Shown piece after piece: positions 1-7,652 of a stretch of DNA of 64,000 bases (positions are counted from its first letter, which is position 1; every line of letters starts with the position of its first letter). A model generated the notes under the pieces. The model made no database searches and had not been told where the DNA came from. It was given only the letters and a program-made list of their open reading frames with translations. The position numbers were made by a program, and so were the translations under genes. This DNA comes from Leptolyngbya sp. FACHB-261. Its GTDB lineage: Bacteria > Cyanobacteriota > Cyanobacteriia > FACHB-261. The stretch covers positions 62,001 to 126,000 of the forward strand of contig NZ_JACJPL010000013.1 in assembly GCF_014696065.1 (NCBI RefSeq), read 5' to 3'.

Positions 1-291
1 GGAGAGGTTGAGGGTCAGATCGTCCGAGCAGATATTGTGCGCATTTCAGGCAAGCTCAGGGCCTTTGTGCAGGCGAAACGGGTCGAAATCCTCAAGAGCG
101 GCAAACTGCTCGGCGACGTCGAGACTCAGGCGTTGGACATTCAATCAGGAGCTATCTTTGCCGGTCGCTCTCAGATGAACCCTGGTGAAACACCCAGTGT
201 TGGTCCCGGTAATGGCCTGACCTTAGAAGTGCCAGCTCTGCCGCAACGAGAGGCTAGCCCTATGACAGAAGTTCACGGTCAAGAATCCTAG
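1..291 (+). CDS. Bactofilin (polymer-forming cytoskeletal protein), C-terminal part
   Basis: The reading frame is open from the first base, so the 5' end of the gene lies outside the window; about 96 codons remain. The segment GEVEGQIVRADIVRISGKL followed by VEILKSGKLLGDVETQALDI shows the repeated short beta-strand pattern (hydrophobic residue every second position, G at turns) of the right-handed beta-helix of bactofilins (DUF583). An internal GTG at 37 could start translation but would begin in mid-helix, so it is unlikely. The last 35 residues are a Pro/Gly-rich tail of the kind that follows a bactofilin core. Bactofilins polymerise without nucleotide and act as membrane-associated scaffolds in cell shape and envelope synthesis. 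The specific role here cannot be read from the fragment. Confidence 0.75.
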   Translation, partial: GEVEGQIVRADIVRISGKLRAFVQAKRVEILKSGKLLGDVETQALDIQSGAIFAGRSQMNPGETPSVGPGNGLTLEVPALPQREASPMTEVHGQES

Positions 292-506
292 GCAGGCCAT
301 TCCTGGCTGTCTGCCGATCTTTATTCGTTTATTCCTTCAGTGGCTCTAAGCTACCAGCAGGCCTTTATCATGTCTTGCTAAGTGCAACAGCTTTTGCTGC
401 CTGAAAGCGAGCTTTGTAATTCGCTGAGGTGAGTCTAGGTTAAAACCAAGACCTGCTCACGCCGCTCCTGTCTATTTTGCTAGTGGCCATGATCTTGTAC
501 GAACTC

Positions 507-546
507 AGCCACCGAGGGCCAATAATTCGGTGGCTTGGTTTGTTTT
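507..546 (+). terminator. Hairpin with T-rich tail in the 292-651 gap
   Basis: AGCCACCGA (507-515) pairs perfectly with TCGGTGGCT (527-535) around an 11-nt loop, and TGGTTTGTTTT follows. This looks like an intrinsic terminator reading on the plus strand. It lies 215 bases beyond the bactofilin stop; a weaker imperfect hairpin (GGCAGGCCA/TGGCTGTCTGCC, about 291-316) sits directly after that stop. The remaining bases of this 360-base gap show no gene. A short untranslated RNA ending at 546 is possible but unsupported. Confidence 0.55.
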
Positions 547-651
547 GAGCATTGGCTTTGATCATTGTTTCAGTTGCGTTGAACTTACAATTTCCAGAGA
601 CGTTAGGCTGAGATCAATGCTCGCTGAGACAGCTTTGAATACAGCCTGACT

Positions 652-1881
652 ATGTTGCGCAAGCCTCACATCTTCTTCAATCCGTTTTATGCAGGCGGTA
701 CGGTTCGGCCCCGCTTGGTTGCACCAGGGCCAGAAACTAAGCAGGCAGCCCGTGATGTGCGCTTGATTCTGGAGACTTTTGCGCAATACATTGGCCAGCC
801 ACAGAGTGAAGCTTACAAAGCCCTCAACACCTTGCGCCAACAGAAAGTGGGCGTAGAAGATAAGCGCTGGCAGGGTTTAGTCCACCTGATTGGCAAAGAG
901 TATATCGATGCCGAGATGCAATCGCCGCTCAGCCCCCAAGAGGTGCGCAAAGAAGTCTTTGAAAGAGCGGCAGTTCTACACCCGCTCAACCTTGAGTCGC
1001 GGAGTCATTTGTTGCTGCAAATTGCTTCAGAGTGGGGCTGCACGCCTGCGGAGATTGAACATAGCCTTTATGCCGATCTGGCCGACCGCAAAATTCTCCA
1101 GTCCTTTGAGGTGCCTACCCCCGAAGCCGTCCTCAGCCGTTACAATCTGGCTCAAGCTCAGGGTCTACTCTACTGGGCACGACGCCTGACAATTACGCTG
1201 CGGCGCACAGAGCCCTTTCAAGTCAAATACCTGTTCAAGCACATCAAACGCCTGCGTCTGATGCACGATGTGCGCGGCAATCCGGAGTTGGGCTACGAGA
1301 TCAGCCTGGATGGGCCTATTTCGCTACACAGAGCCAGCACCCACTATGGCGCCGATCTCGCCCAACTGCTGCCCGCGCTGCCTCACATTCAAGATTGGAG
1401 TTTCAGTGCCAGCCTAGAGCACAAAGGCAAAAGCTTCACCTGGACCAGTAGCCCCAGCCAGTTTCCGTCTTATAGCCACTACTTACCGCCCAATAATTAC
1501 GACAGCCCTGTAGAACTAGCCTTTGCTAACGCATGGGCCAAACTTGACACGCCTTGGAGCATGCTACGGGAGCTAGAGGTCATTGATTTGGGCAGCACTG
1601 TCCTCATCCCCGATTTTGTCTTGGAGAACCCAACTGCGAACCCATCACGAGTGAGCTTAGAGATCGTCGGCTACTTCAATCAGGCGTACTTCGAGCGCAA
1701 GTACAGTAAGCTACTGCGCTCTCCCCATCCAGCCCTGATTCTGGCCATTTCGCGCAAGTTTCGCGAGTTTGCACCATTGCTGGAACAGCTACCCTGCCCT
1801 GTAGTTTGGTACTCCACTGAGGTCAGTGCACGCAGCGTGCTTCAGGTGCTTGGACAATTGCCCCAGTCAGAGGCTATCTAG
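652..1881 (+). CDS. DUF790 family protein, Bax1-like PD-(D/E)XK nuclease
   Basis: This 409-residue protein has the layout of DUF790, the family of the archaeal Bax1 nuclease that works with the XPB helicase. The C-terminal third carries a restriction-endonuclease-like core: VELAFANAW (about 287-295), then D321 in LIPDFVLEN, E337 in VSLEIVGYF and K350 in YFERKYSKL, which I take to be the acid-acid-lysine metal centre. The family relation and motif are seen; nuclease activity is inferred. Archaeal and many bacterial homologues are encoded beside an XPB-type helicase. None is visible here, although it could lie elsewhere in the genome. The start ATG at 652 has no strong ribosome site, so the exact N-terminus is uncertain. 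Confidence 0.75.
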   Translation: MLRKPHIFFNPFYAGGTVRPRLVAPGPETKQAARDVRLILETFAQYIGQPQSEAYKALNTLRQQKVGVEDKRWQGLVHLIGKEYIDAEMQSPLSPQEVRKEVFERAAVLHPLNLESRSHLLLQIASEWGCTPAEIEHSLYADLADRKILQSFEVPTPEAVLSRYNLAQAQGLLYWARRLTITLRRTEPFQVKYLFKHIKRLRLMHDVRGNPELGYEISLDGPISLHRASTHYGADLAQLLPALPHIQDWSFSASLEHKGKSFTWTSSPSQFPSYSHYLPPNNYDSPVELAFANAWAKLDTPWSMLRELEVIDLGSTVLIPDFVLENPTANPSRVSLEIVGYFNQAYFERKYSKLLRSPHPALILAISRKFREFAPLLEQLPCPVVWYSTEVSARSVLQVLGQLPQSEAI

Positions 1882-2785
1882 GCCAGGGACAAAATCAAGC
1901 AATCTGAAACTATACAGTGAGCAGAAATACTTATTTGTATGATAAGCTACAAATATGGGAGATGCTCGCTGGAGCTGCACCCCAGTTTTACTGCACACAC
2001 TCCAGGTAAGTCACATGAACACACACAGAAACGAAGCCCCTCAAGCCATCAAAAACCCTGCTGAGCGTATCTTCTGGGCACTACAGTTAGATTCCAGTGA
2101 TGGAACTGAAGCTACCCTCCCATCAGGAGCGACTAGCGACACGACCAGTCCTAGAGGTTCTCATCATCCTCAGCGATAGATACAATAGATACAGCAGCCT
2201 CTTAATCCGGCTCTTACCCCAGTTAACAAACCGACATCAGTCTATAGAAACAGCGCTCGGCTAAGAAGGTCGGGGGGCTTTTAGCATTCCAGTAATGGTA
2301 TTGCTTGCTTAACCGGCTGTCCAAAGTTACGCCACTAACTGGATTAGAATCATGGGTGTATACCCAAGGGGATAGGAGCACTACTCGCCTCACTAGTTGA
2401 GCTTGCTAGTAATGCTCCTTATCCTGCTTGTCAACGGTCTAAAAATCTTCGCATTTTACTGGATAGCTGTACTGAAGAGCTAGAATCATCTAGCCTTCAA
2501 GGTTTCATCGGCTCGATGCATCTGCCTAATGATGCAAACAGGATAGGAGGTAAATCACTCAATTGGCAGTGTTAGCTCGAAAAATATTGATATTAAGCTT
2601 ATCTAAAACCAATAATTGGGAAAGGCAATTGATAAGGTGACGGGTTAAGTGGGCACGAGGCTTTTTAGAGCGGCTTCTGCTCGCTTGTCCTAGCCCCTCA
2701 AACTTGCAAGATTGCATCACTGCATCAAAACCTACATCAAAATCTACGGTCCTAGGCTATTTTCCTGCTCTCTCGTTTAAACCTC
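1882..2785. other. Long intergenic stretch with a large imperfect hairpin
   Basis: About 900 bases separate the DUF790 gene from the ExoD gene. The clearest structure is an imperfect inverted repeat: GGATAGGAGCACTACT (2370-2385) against AGTAATGCTCCTTATCC (2408-2424), about 15 pairs with one bulge and one mismatch. A G-rich run followed by TTTT at about 2269-2281 could end a short transcript. One possible small gene is listed separately. No match to a known riboswitch or structural RNA was recognised. Confidence 0.4.
1955..2179 (+). CDS. Possible small hypothetical protein
   Basis: A 74-codon frame; an internal ATG at 2015 would give 54 residues (MNTHRNEAPQ...). The segment NPAERIFWALQLDSSDG could form a short amphipathic helix; the rest is Ser/Thr/Pro-rich and looks disordered. 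No strong ribosome binding site precedes either start and no family is recognised. It is listed because it is the only sizeable frame in a 900-base gap, but it may be chance. Confidence 0.2.
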   Translation: MGDARWSCTPVLLHTLQVSHMNTHRNEAPQAIKNPAERIFWALQLDSSDGTEATLPSGATSDTTSPRGSHHPQR

Positions 2786-3430
2786 ATGTCTGTTACCTCT
2801 AGTCCGCCACGAACTCTGCAAACCTCCAGGTTACTACGACGGTTTCTGCAACAGCACAGGGGAGACTCTATTCGGCTTAGGGACCTATTTCAAAGTATGG
2901 GAAGCCGCGCTTTTGGGCCTACCCTGCTAGTTTGTTCACTGCCGGAGGCTCTACCCCTACCAATTGCTGGTGTATCAGCGATTTTTGGGATTCCGCTGAT
3001 GTTAGTCTCAGCACAACTAATTTTAGGCTTTTCAAAACCCTGGTTGCCCGGTTGGATTGCAAACCGCTCTTTCAAACGAGTTCAGTTTGAAAAGATTATC
3101 AATAAAGGCTTACATTACCTTGAGAAGATTGAGCGACTGGTTCAGCCTCGCTGGCGCTTTGCAACTACGCCTGGAGCAGAGAGGTTGCTTGGACTGCTGT
3201 TGCTTGTCCTGGCAATTGTGATTGCTTTGCCAATTCCGTTTGCTAATATGTTGCCAGCTATTGCCATCTTGCTAATCAGCCTCGGCATGATTGAGGGGGA
3301 CGGCGCACTAATCGTTGTCGGTGTGCTCAGTTCCTGTGTACTCCTTGCCGTTCTAGTAGGAGCTATCTCCACCCTCGTGCCAGCGGGCAAAGCACTCTTG
3401 GCCAAACTGCTGGCTAAGCTGCCAGGTTAG
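2786..3430 (+). CDS. exoD: ExoD family membrane protein (exopolysaccharide synthesis)
   Basis: The 214-residue product matches the ExoD family in length and pattern. A basic cytoplasmic N-terminus (LLRRFLQQHRGDSIRLRDLF) is followed by the family signature GSRAFGPTLLVCSLPEALPL and then several membrane segments (about 46-90, 132-170 and 174-200). ExoD was first described in rhizobia, where mutants are defective in exopolysaccharide and alkali tolerance; its biochemical role is unknown. The neighbours do not form a polysaccharide cluster, so only the family is assigned. The gene stands alone, with a 350-base AT-richer upstream region. Confidence 0.8.
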   Translation: MSVTSSPPRTLQTSRLLRRFLQQHRGDSIRLRDLFQSMGSRAFGPTLLVCSLPEALPLPIAGVSAIFGIPLMLVSAQLILGFSKPWLPGWIANRSFKRVQFEKIINKGLHYLEKIERLVQPRWRFATTPGAERLLGLLLLVLAIVIALPIPFANMLPAIAILLISLGMIEGDGALIVVGVLSSCVLLAVLVGAISTLVPAGKALLAKLLAKLPG

Positions 3431-3523
3431 GTTGCTGTACTTGAGGCTGAATCACGATCCAACCCTGGCACTGCTTCTACAGTTATTCGCGCTAATTGTC
3501 ACTGTTTGGGATCAATTTTGGGA

Positions 3524-3922
3524 TTAATTACCATTCACGATCTGATATCGCACCAGGGTTCTGACCTCTTGTAGAGATAGCCCTAATTCACGTGCGATTG
3601 CTGTCTCAACTTGATCCAATTCTGTAAACGGAAATTCGAATTCCAGCTCTTTCAAGGCGGAGTTAGCCGTTTTGACTCTCACTCTAGACAAGCCTTCGCG
3701 GGTGCTGATTGCTGCTCTAATCGCAAGCACTAAGCGAGCGGGTTGTACCTGAGGTTGTGCATTAGCCTGGAGTCGAGCCCCTTCAGTCTTATAGCCCTGG
3801 CTCAACAACTGGTCGGTCACCAGGCCACAACCCAACCAGAAGGCCAAGCCCAGCAAGGGCAAAGGCAGCCAAAACTCTAATCCTAAAGAGGGCAGGGCTG
3901 GTAGACGTTTGAATCTCAGCAT
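3524..3922 (-). CDS. Single-pass membrane protein of unknown function
   Basis: 132 residues. After a short basic N-terminus there is one hydrophobic helix (about 15-36, LEFWLPLPLLGLAFWLGCGLV), then a soluble domain containing ARLVLAIRAAISTREGLSRVRV and a closing segment ELDQVETAIARELGLSLQEV that looks like a small alpha/beta fold. The Pro-rich run QANAQPQVQPAR may be a linker. No named family is recognised. It is transcribed towards ExoD and away from the response regulator gene, with which it shares a 139-base promoter region. Confidence 0.55.
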   Translation of the reverse strand: MLRFKRLPALPSLGLEFWLPLPLLGLAFWLGCGLVTDQLLSQGYKTEGARLQANAQPQVQPARLVLAIRAAISTREGLSRVRVKTANSALKELEFEFPFTELDQVETAIARELGLSLQEVRTLVRYQIVNGN

Positions 3923-4061
3923 TTAGATCTCAAGATCAGTGAATCCGGTTTAGGCCAATCACGATACTGGCGGCTTGCCCAAATCATGAGCAGATTACGA
4001 GCACATTAGGATTGGGTAAAAACCGTTGCAGGAATGGACCTTTCTGATATAGCTGATATAT

Positions 4062-4742
4062 ATGGTAATCCTCCTGGTGGAAGACGACCCAGCGCAATTG
4101 GAGCCTCTCCAGGCAGCCCTGTCACAAGCAGGCCACATTGTTGATGCGGTTGAAGATGGAGAGACAGCCCAATGGCTTCTGTCGCAGAAGGACTATGACT
4201 TACTGATCTTGGACTGGATGCTCCCTAAAGTCAGCGGGGTTAGTCTGTGTCACCAATACCGACAATCTAGTAGAACGGCTCCCGTGCTGATGCTCACTGC
4301 CAAAGATACGACTGCGGACAAAGTCACGGGGCTAGACGCGGGCGCTGACGATTATCTGGTGAAACCAGTGGATGTCATTGAGCTCCTAGCACGGGTCCGA
4401 GCCCTCGGACGGCGTTCGCCCCTGTGGCAGGGAGATATGCTCAGCACTGCCGACTTAAATCTGCACCTGCCCCGTCTGCTCCTGGAGCGGCAGCAAGTCG
4501 AAGTCCAACTGTCGGTTCGGGAGTTCCAGCTCATGGAGTATCTCATGCGTCATCCGCGTCAGGTTCTATCGCGTGAGCAGATTGAGCAAGCCCTGTGGTC
4601 ATGGGGAACCGAGCCCGAAAGCAATGCAGTAACTACGCTAGTTCGGCGCCTCCGGCAACGCCTACAAGCAGTTGGTGCCAAAGATTGGTTAGAAACGGTT
4701 TATGGCATGGGGTATCGGCTCAATGCCCCAGAGCACGCCTAA
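4062..4742 (+). CDS. rppA: OmpR-family response regulator, RppA-like
   Basis: 226 residues: a receiver domain (1-118) with acidic pocket EDD (7-9), phosphoacceptor D51 in LLILDWMLPK, T79 in MLTAKD and the Lys switch in DDYLVKP. It is followed by a winged-helix DNA-binding domain (about 128-222) ending TVYGMGYRLN, as in OmpR/PhoB. Sequence style and the adjacent kinase resemble cyanobacterial RppA/RppB (NrsR/NrsS in Synechocystis), linked to nickel and photosystem gene control; the symbol rests on that resemblance only. The kinase ATG lies 29 bases after this stop, so the two form an operon. The start ATG at 4062 gives the canonical VILLVEDD beginning. Confidence 0.8.
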   Translation: MVILLVEDDPAQLEPLQAALSQAGHIVDAVEDGETAQWLLSQKDYDLLILDWMLPKVSGVSLCHQYRQSSRTAPVLMLTAKDTTADKVTGLDAGADDYLVKPVDVIELLARVRALGRRSPLWQGDMLSTADLNLHLPRLLLERQQVEVQLSVREFQLMEYLMRHPRQVLSREQIEQALWSWGTEPESNAVTTLVRRLRQRLQAVGAKDWLETVYGMGYRLNAPEHA

Positions 4743-4771
4743 GCACCTCTCAGCCAACCCTCAGACTGTTT

Positions 4772-6103
4772 ATGTTTAAGCGTAGTCGCCGCACTCTGGC
4801 TTATTGGTTTGCTCTCTCAATGGGCAGTATTCTAATTGTCTTTGCGGGCGTGATTTATTCGCTGGCAGTTGAAGAACAGCGTCAAGCTTTTGATCAGAAT
4901 TTATACGACGGCAGCCAAGCGATTGCAGCGAAAGCTCGCTATCGTTTTCAACAGGGACGGTGGCAGGTCGATTTGGAAGAGGTTCCCTTCCTAGGGAACA
5001 ATAATAATGCGCTAGCTCTCAACAGCAAACTTGCCTACGTTCGCTGGTATAACCAAGCGGGCTATCTGGTGCAGTTTATTGGTGCGCCAGCGCCGATAAG
5101 ACTGCAAGGTACATCAGGATTTAAAACCATAAAACCTAATTATTTAGGCAAAGATCCAGACAAGCTCAATGCCTCAAAAGCCTGGCTGCGACAAGTGACG
5201 CTACCAGTATTTCAGAACAATTTGTTGATCGGTTATTTGCAAGTAGCAGCACCGCTTCTGACACTACGGGAACGGCTCGATCAGGTTCGGCTATTTTTAG
5301 GACTCGGAGTGCCGATCACTCTGGGCATTATTGGCTTGGCTGGCTGGTTTTTGGGAGGAGTGGCGATGCGGCCCATCCGGCGTTCCTATGAGCAACTGCA
5401 ACAATTTACAGCCGATGCTTCCCATGAATTACGCGCTCCCCTTGCGGCGATTCTGAGCAATGCTCAGGTCGGGCTACTGTCGCCCGCCCATGATAGTTCA
5501 CAGCAGCGTTTGCGCTTGGAGAATATTGTCGGGATTACCAAGTCAATGAGTGGCTTGATCGATCACTTACTGTTTCTGGCGCGTCATGAAGGAGCCCTGG
5601 CCCCCGAACGCCTAAAAAGTGTTGATCTAGTCAACTTAATCCAGCGAGTGGTAGAAGACCAAGGGACTCTCGCCAAGGAACAAGGCTTACAACTGATCAG
5701 TCACCTACCGGTGCAACCCTTGAGCTTAAAAGCTGATCCAGATCTATTGCGACAGGCTGTGGTCAATTTGCTGAGTAATGCCTTCAAATATACGGCTTCC
5801 GGTGGCACGGTTCATTTGCGGCTTTTGAGCCAAGCACAGAAGGCAATTATTCAAATCGAAGACAATGGCATTGGCATTCCAGCCACTGATTTACCCCATG
5901 TCTTTGAACGGTTTTATCGAGTTGATACAGCCCGTTCCCGGCAGACCGGGGGTTTTGGCTTGGGATTATCAATTGCGCAGCAAATCGCCCAAGCGCATCG
6001 GGGGCGGATCAGCGCAACTAGCACAGTTGGGCAGGGAGCAATTTTTCAAATCGAGTTGCCTCTTAAGCCAGGCCCTGTCATTGGGCGTCAATTGGGCGTT
6101 TAG
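4772..6103 (+). CDS. rppB: Sensor histidine kinase, RppB-like
   Basis: 443 residues from ATG 4772 (MFKRSRRTLAYW). This start is chosen because upstream codons in the frame overlap the regulator gene and look non-coding. It has two membrane helices (about 10-33 and 172-196) enclosing a periplasmic sensor of about 135 residues. A HisKA domain carries H218 in TADASHELRAPL, and the ATPase domain has an N box (NLLSNAFKYT), G1 (DNGIGIP) and G2 (GGFGLGLSIA). The sensor domain has no His, Met or Cys cluster, so direct metal sensing is not evident. It phosphorylates the regulator encoded just upstream. The DUF6152 and DUF6644 genes follow after 250 bases and may be its targets (inference). Confidence 0.8.
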   Translation: MFKRSRRTLAYWFALSMGSILIVFAGVIYSLAVEEQRQAFDQNLYDGSQAIAAKARYRFQQGRWQVDLEEVPFLGNNNNALALNSKLAYVRWYNQAGYLVQFIGAPAPIRLQGTSGFKTIKPNYLGKDPDKLNASKAWLRQVTLPVFQNNLLIGYLQVAAPLLTLRERLDQVRLFLGLGVPITLGIIGLAGWFLGGVAMRPIRRSYEQLQQFTADASHELRAPLAAILSNAQVGLLSPAHDSSQQRLRLENIVGITKSMSGLIDHLLFLARHEGALAPERLKSVDLVNLIQRVVEDQGTLAKEQGLQLISHLPVQPLSLKADPDLLRQAVVNLLSNAFKYTASGGTVHLRLLSQAQKAIIQIEDNGIGIPATDLPHVFERFYRVDTARSRQTGGFGLGLSIAQQIAQAHRGRISATSTVGQGAIFQIELPLKPGPVIGRQLGV

Positions 6104-6356
6104 GCTGCTGACACTTTTCTGTCATATTTACCGTTCAAACTTGGGATAGCAAGACAAGAGCGGTTGGTTTAATCTCGCGGTTCTTCAGGATGCAGAACTT
6201 CCAGGGGCGCAGATGATGTTCGGTCGGAAGCTTAAGCGATTGAGATCCACACTGACTTTGGGTGAACAGACAGTGCAGGCGCGCTAAGCCCGCCCAGCAA
6301 GACCATCTGGGACGATCCACAACTCCTACATTTACTTTCCGAAGGAGATCAGGGAC

Positions 6357-6755
6357 ATGCTCAAGCAGGGACTCAAGAACGCGCTCAAGCAAAGGCTGAT
6401 GCAGATCGTGATGGCTGTAATTGCAATCGCAGCCCTGGTCACGATTGAAGCGGAACGAGCCAGTGCGCACCACGGCTGGAGCGAGTACAACAATCAGCAG
6501 ACTCTAAACCTCACAGGGCAAATTCGCAGTGTGGGCTATGCCAATCCACACACGGTTATTCAAGTTGAAGCTGCCGGTAAAGTGTGGCGTGCGGTTTTGG
6601 CCCCGCCTGCTCGTATGCAACGTCGAGGTTTGCCCCAGAATGCCCTGCGAGTCGGCCAGACTGTACGAATCGTTGGCTATCCCCACCGCAGCGAGGCCAA
6701 CGAAATGCGGGCAGAGCAGATTGTGCTCAGCAACCAGACGGTGGAGTTGCGCTAA
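6357..6755 (+). CDS. Secreted DUF6152 protein with N-terminal His-His
   Basis: 132 residues with a strong ribosome site (GAAGGAGATC) before the ATG. A signal peptide (basic start, hydrophobic 15-30) ends ERASA, so signal peptidase cleavage would expose HHGWSEYN at the mature N-terminus (H38, H39). This HHGW-type start is the hallmark of DUF6152. The rest is a small beta-rich domain (LTGQIRSVGYANPHTVIQVEA ... LRVGQTVRIVGYPHR) resembling an OB or CopC-like barrel. Function is unknown. An exposed N-terminal His suggests metal, perhaps copper, binding; that is inference. The stop codon overlaps the next gene's ATG by one base (TAATG), implying translational coupling. Confidence 0.75.
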   Translation: MLKQGLKNALKQRLMQIVMAVIAIAALVTIEAERASAHHGWSEYNNQQTLNLTGQIRSVGYANPHTVIQVEAAGKVWRAVLAPPARMQRRGLPQNALRVGQTVRIVGYPHRSEANEMRAEQIVLSNQTVELR

Positions 6756-7246
6756 TGGAGCTGCCTGCGGCCACAGACTGGTCTTGGTTGGAGAACAGTG
6801 TTCTAGCCACTGTGATTCGCGACTGGATCTGGCTCTATCCCCTGGTTGAAACTGTGCACATTTTGGCACTGGCAATCCTGTTCGGAACGGTGACCATGTT
6901 CGATCTCCGTCTGCTTGGGTTTTCCCATCACCTGTTAGTGACGGATCTTGTACAGTTCCTGTTACCTTGGGCTTACCTCAGCTTCGGCATTGCCGTGCTT
7001 TCAGGGCTGCTCCTGTTCGCAGTCGATGCCACTGAGATAGCAGTCAATCCTGCCTTTCGCTGGAAACTGCTCCTGATGACTGGAGCAGGGATTAATGCAG
7101 CTAGCTTCCATGCTGGCCCTTTCAGATCTGTCAAACGCTGGAACCGAGGAATCCGAGTGCCAACCATAGTTCAGATTATTGCTGGGCTTTCTCTGATTCT
7201 GTGGACGGGGGTCATCATCTGTGGACGCATGATTGCCTATGTCTAA
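6755..7246 (+). CDS. DUF6644 family membrane protein
   Basis: 163 residues from the ATG that overlaps the DUF6152 stop. There are four predicted membrane helices. The first region contains ETVHILALAILFG followed by TMFDLRLLG, a conserved His and acidic-Arg arrangement typical of DUF6644; a second His lies in NAASFHAGPF. The combination of a membrane-embedded His and a secreted partner is reminiscent of CopC/CopD pairs, but no homology to CopD can be claimed by eye. The overlap with DUF6152 argues that the two proteins act together at the cytoplasmic membrane. Confidence 0.7.
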   Translation: MELPAATDWSWLENSVLATVIRDWIWLYPLVETVHILALAILFGTVTMFDLRLLGFSHHLLVTDLVQFLLPWAYLSFGIAVLSGLLLFAVDATEIAVNPAFRWKLLLMTGAGINAASFHAGPFRSVKRWNRGIRVPTIVQIIAGLSLILWTGVIICGRMIAYV

Positions 7247-7393
7247 TCATCTATATCTAAATGACCCAAATGATTCGAAAGTGATCCAGAAGCAACTCAG
7301 AGACGAGTCAGAACCTGAGCGGATTGCTCAGCTCTGCGGTCCAAGTTTTGCCTGACTTCGAGAGTCCGTTCAAGAACCCAACCCAAGAGTTGA

Positions 7394-7639
7394 ATGTTTA
7401 GTATGGAATTGAGTAGAAGCAAGGCTCAGCTCGTCAGTTTTCTGCAACAGGAACTGACACTTCCACCTTCATCCATCGCATTAGCCTTGCGGCATTGGGA
7501 GCAGGATCCTGGTCCTCTATCGATGATTCTTTGGCAGTACGGCCTGGTCTCTTTAGAGCAGCTTGAGAAGATTTTTGACTGGCTCGAAATGAGCGAGCAC
7601 GAAGATATTGGTCAGCCCGTTACCGTCCCAATAAGTTAA
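7394..7639 (+). CDS. DUF2949 family protein
   Basis: 81 residues, with an alternative ATG at codon 4 (MELSRSKAQL). The diagnostic segment is DPGPLSMILWQYGLVSLEQL followed by IFDWLE, preceded by a helix SKAQLVSFLQQEL. DUF2949 is a short, cyanobacteria-centred helical family of unknown function, roughly 60-80 residues long. A second member is encoded at 15666-15869 on the other strand. The gene ends 14 bases before the peptidase gene, so the two may be cotranscribed, but there is no functional link known. Confidence 0.75.
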   Translation: MFSMELSRSKAQLVSFLQQELTLPPSSIALALRHWEQDPGPLSMILWQYGLVSLEQLEKIFDWLEMSEHEDIGQPVTVPIS

Positions 7640-7652
7640 AAATCAAAGCAAC

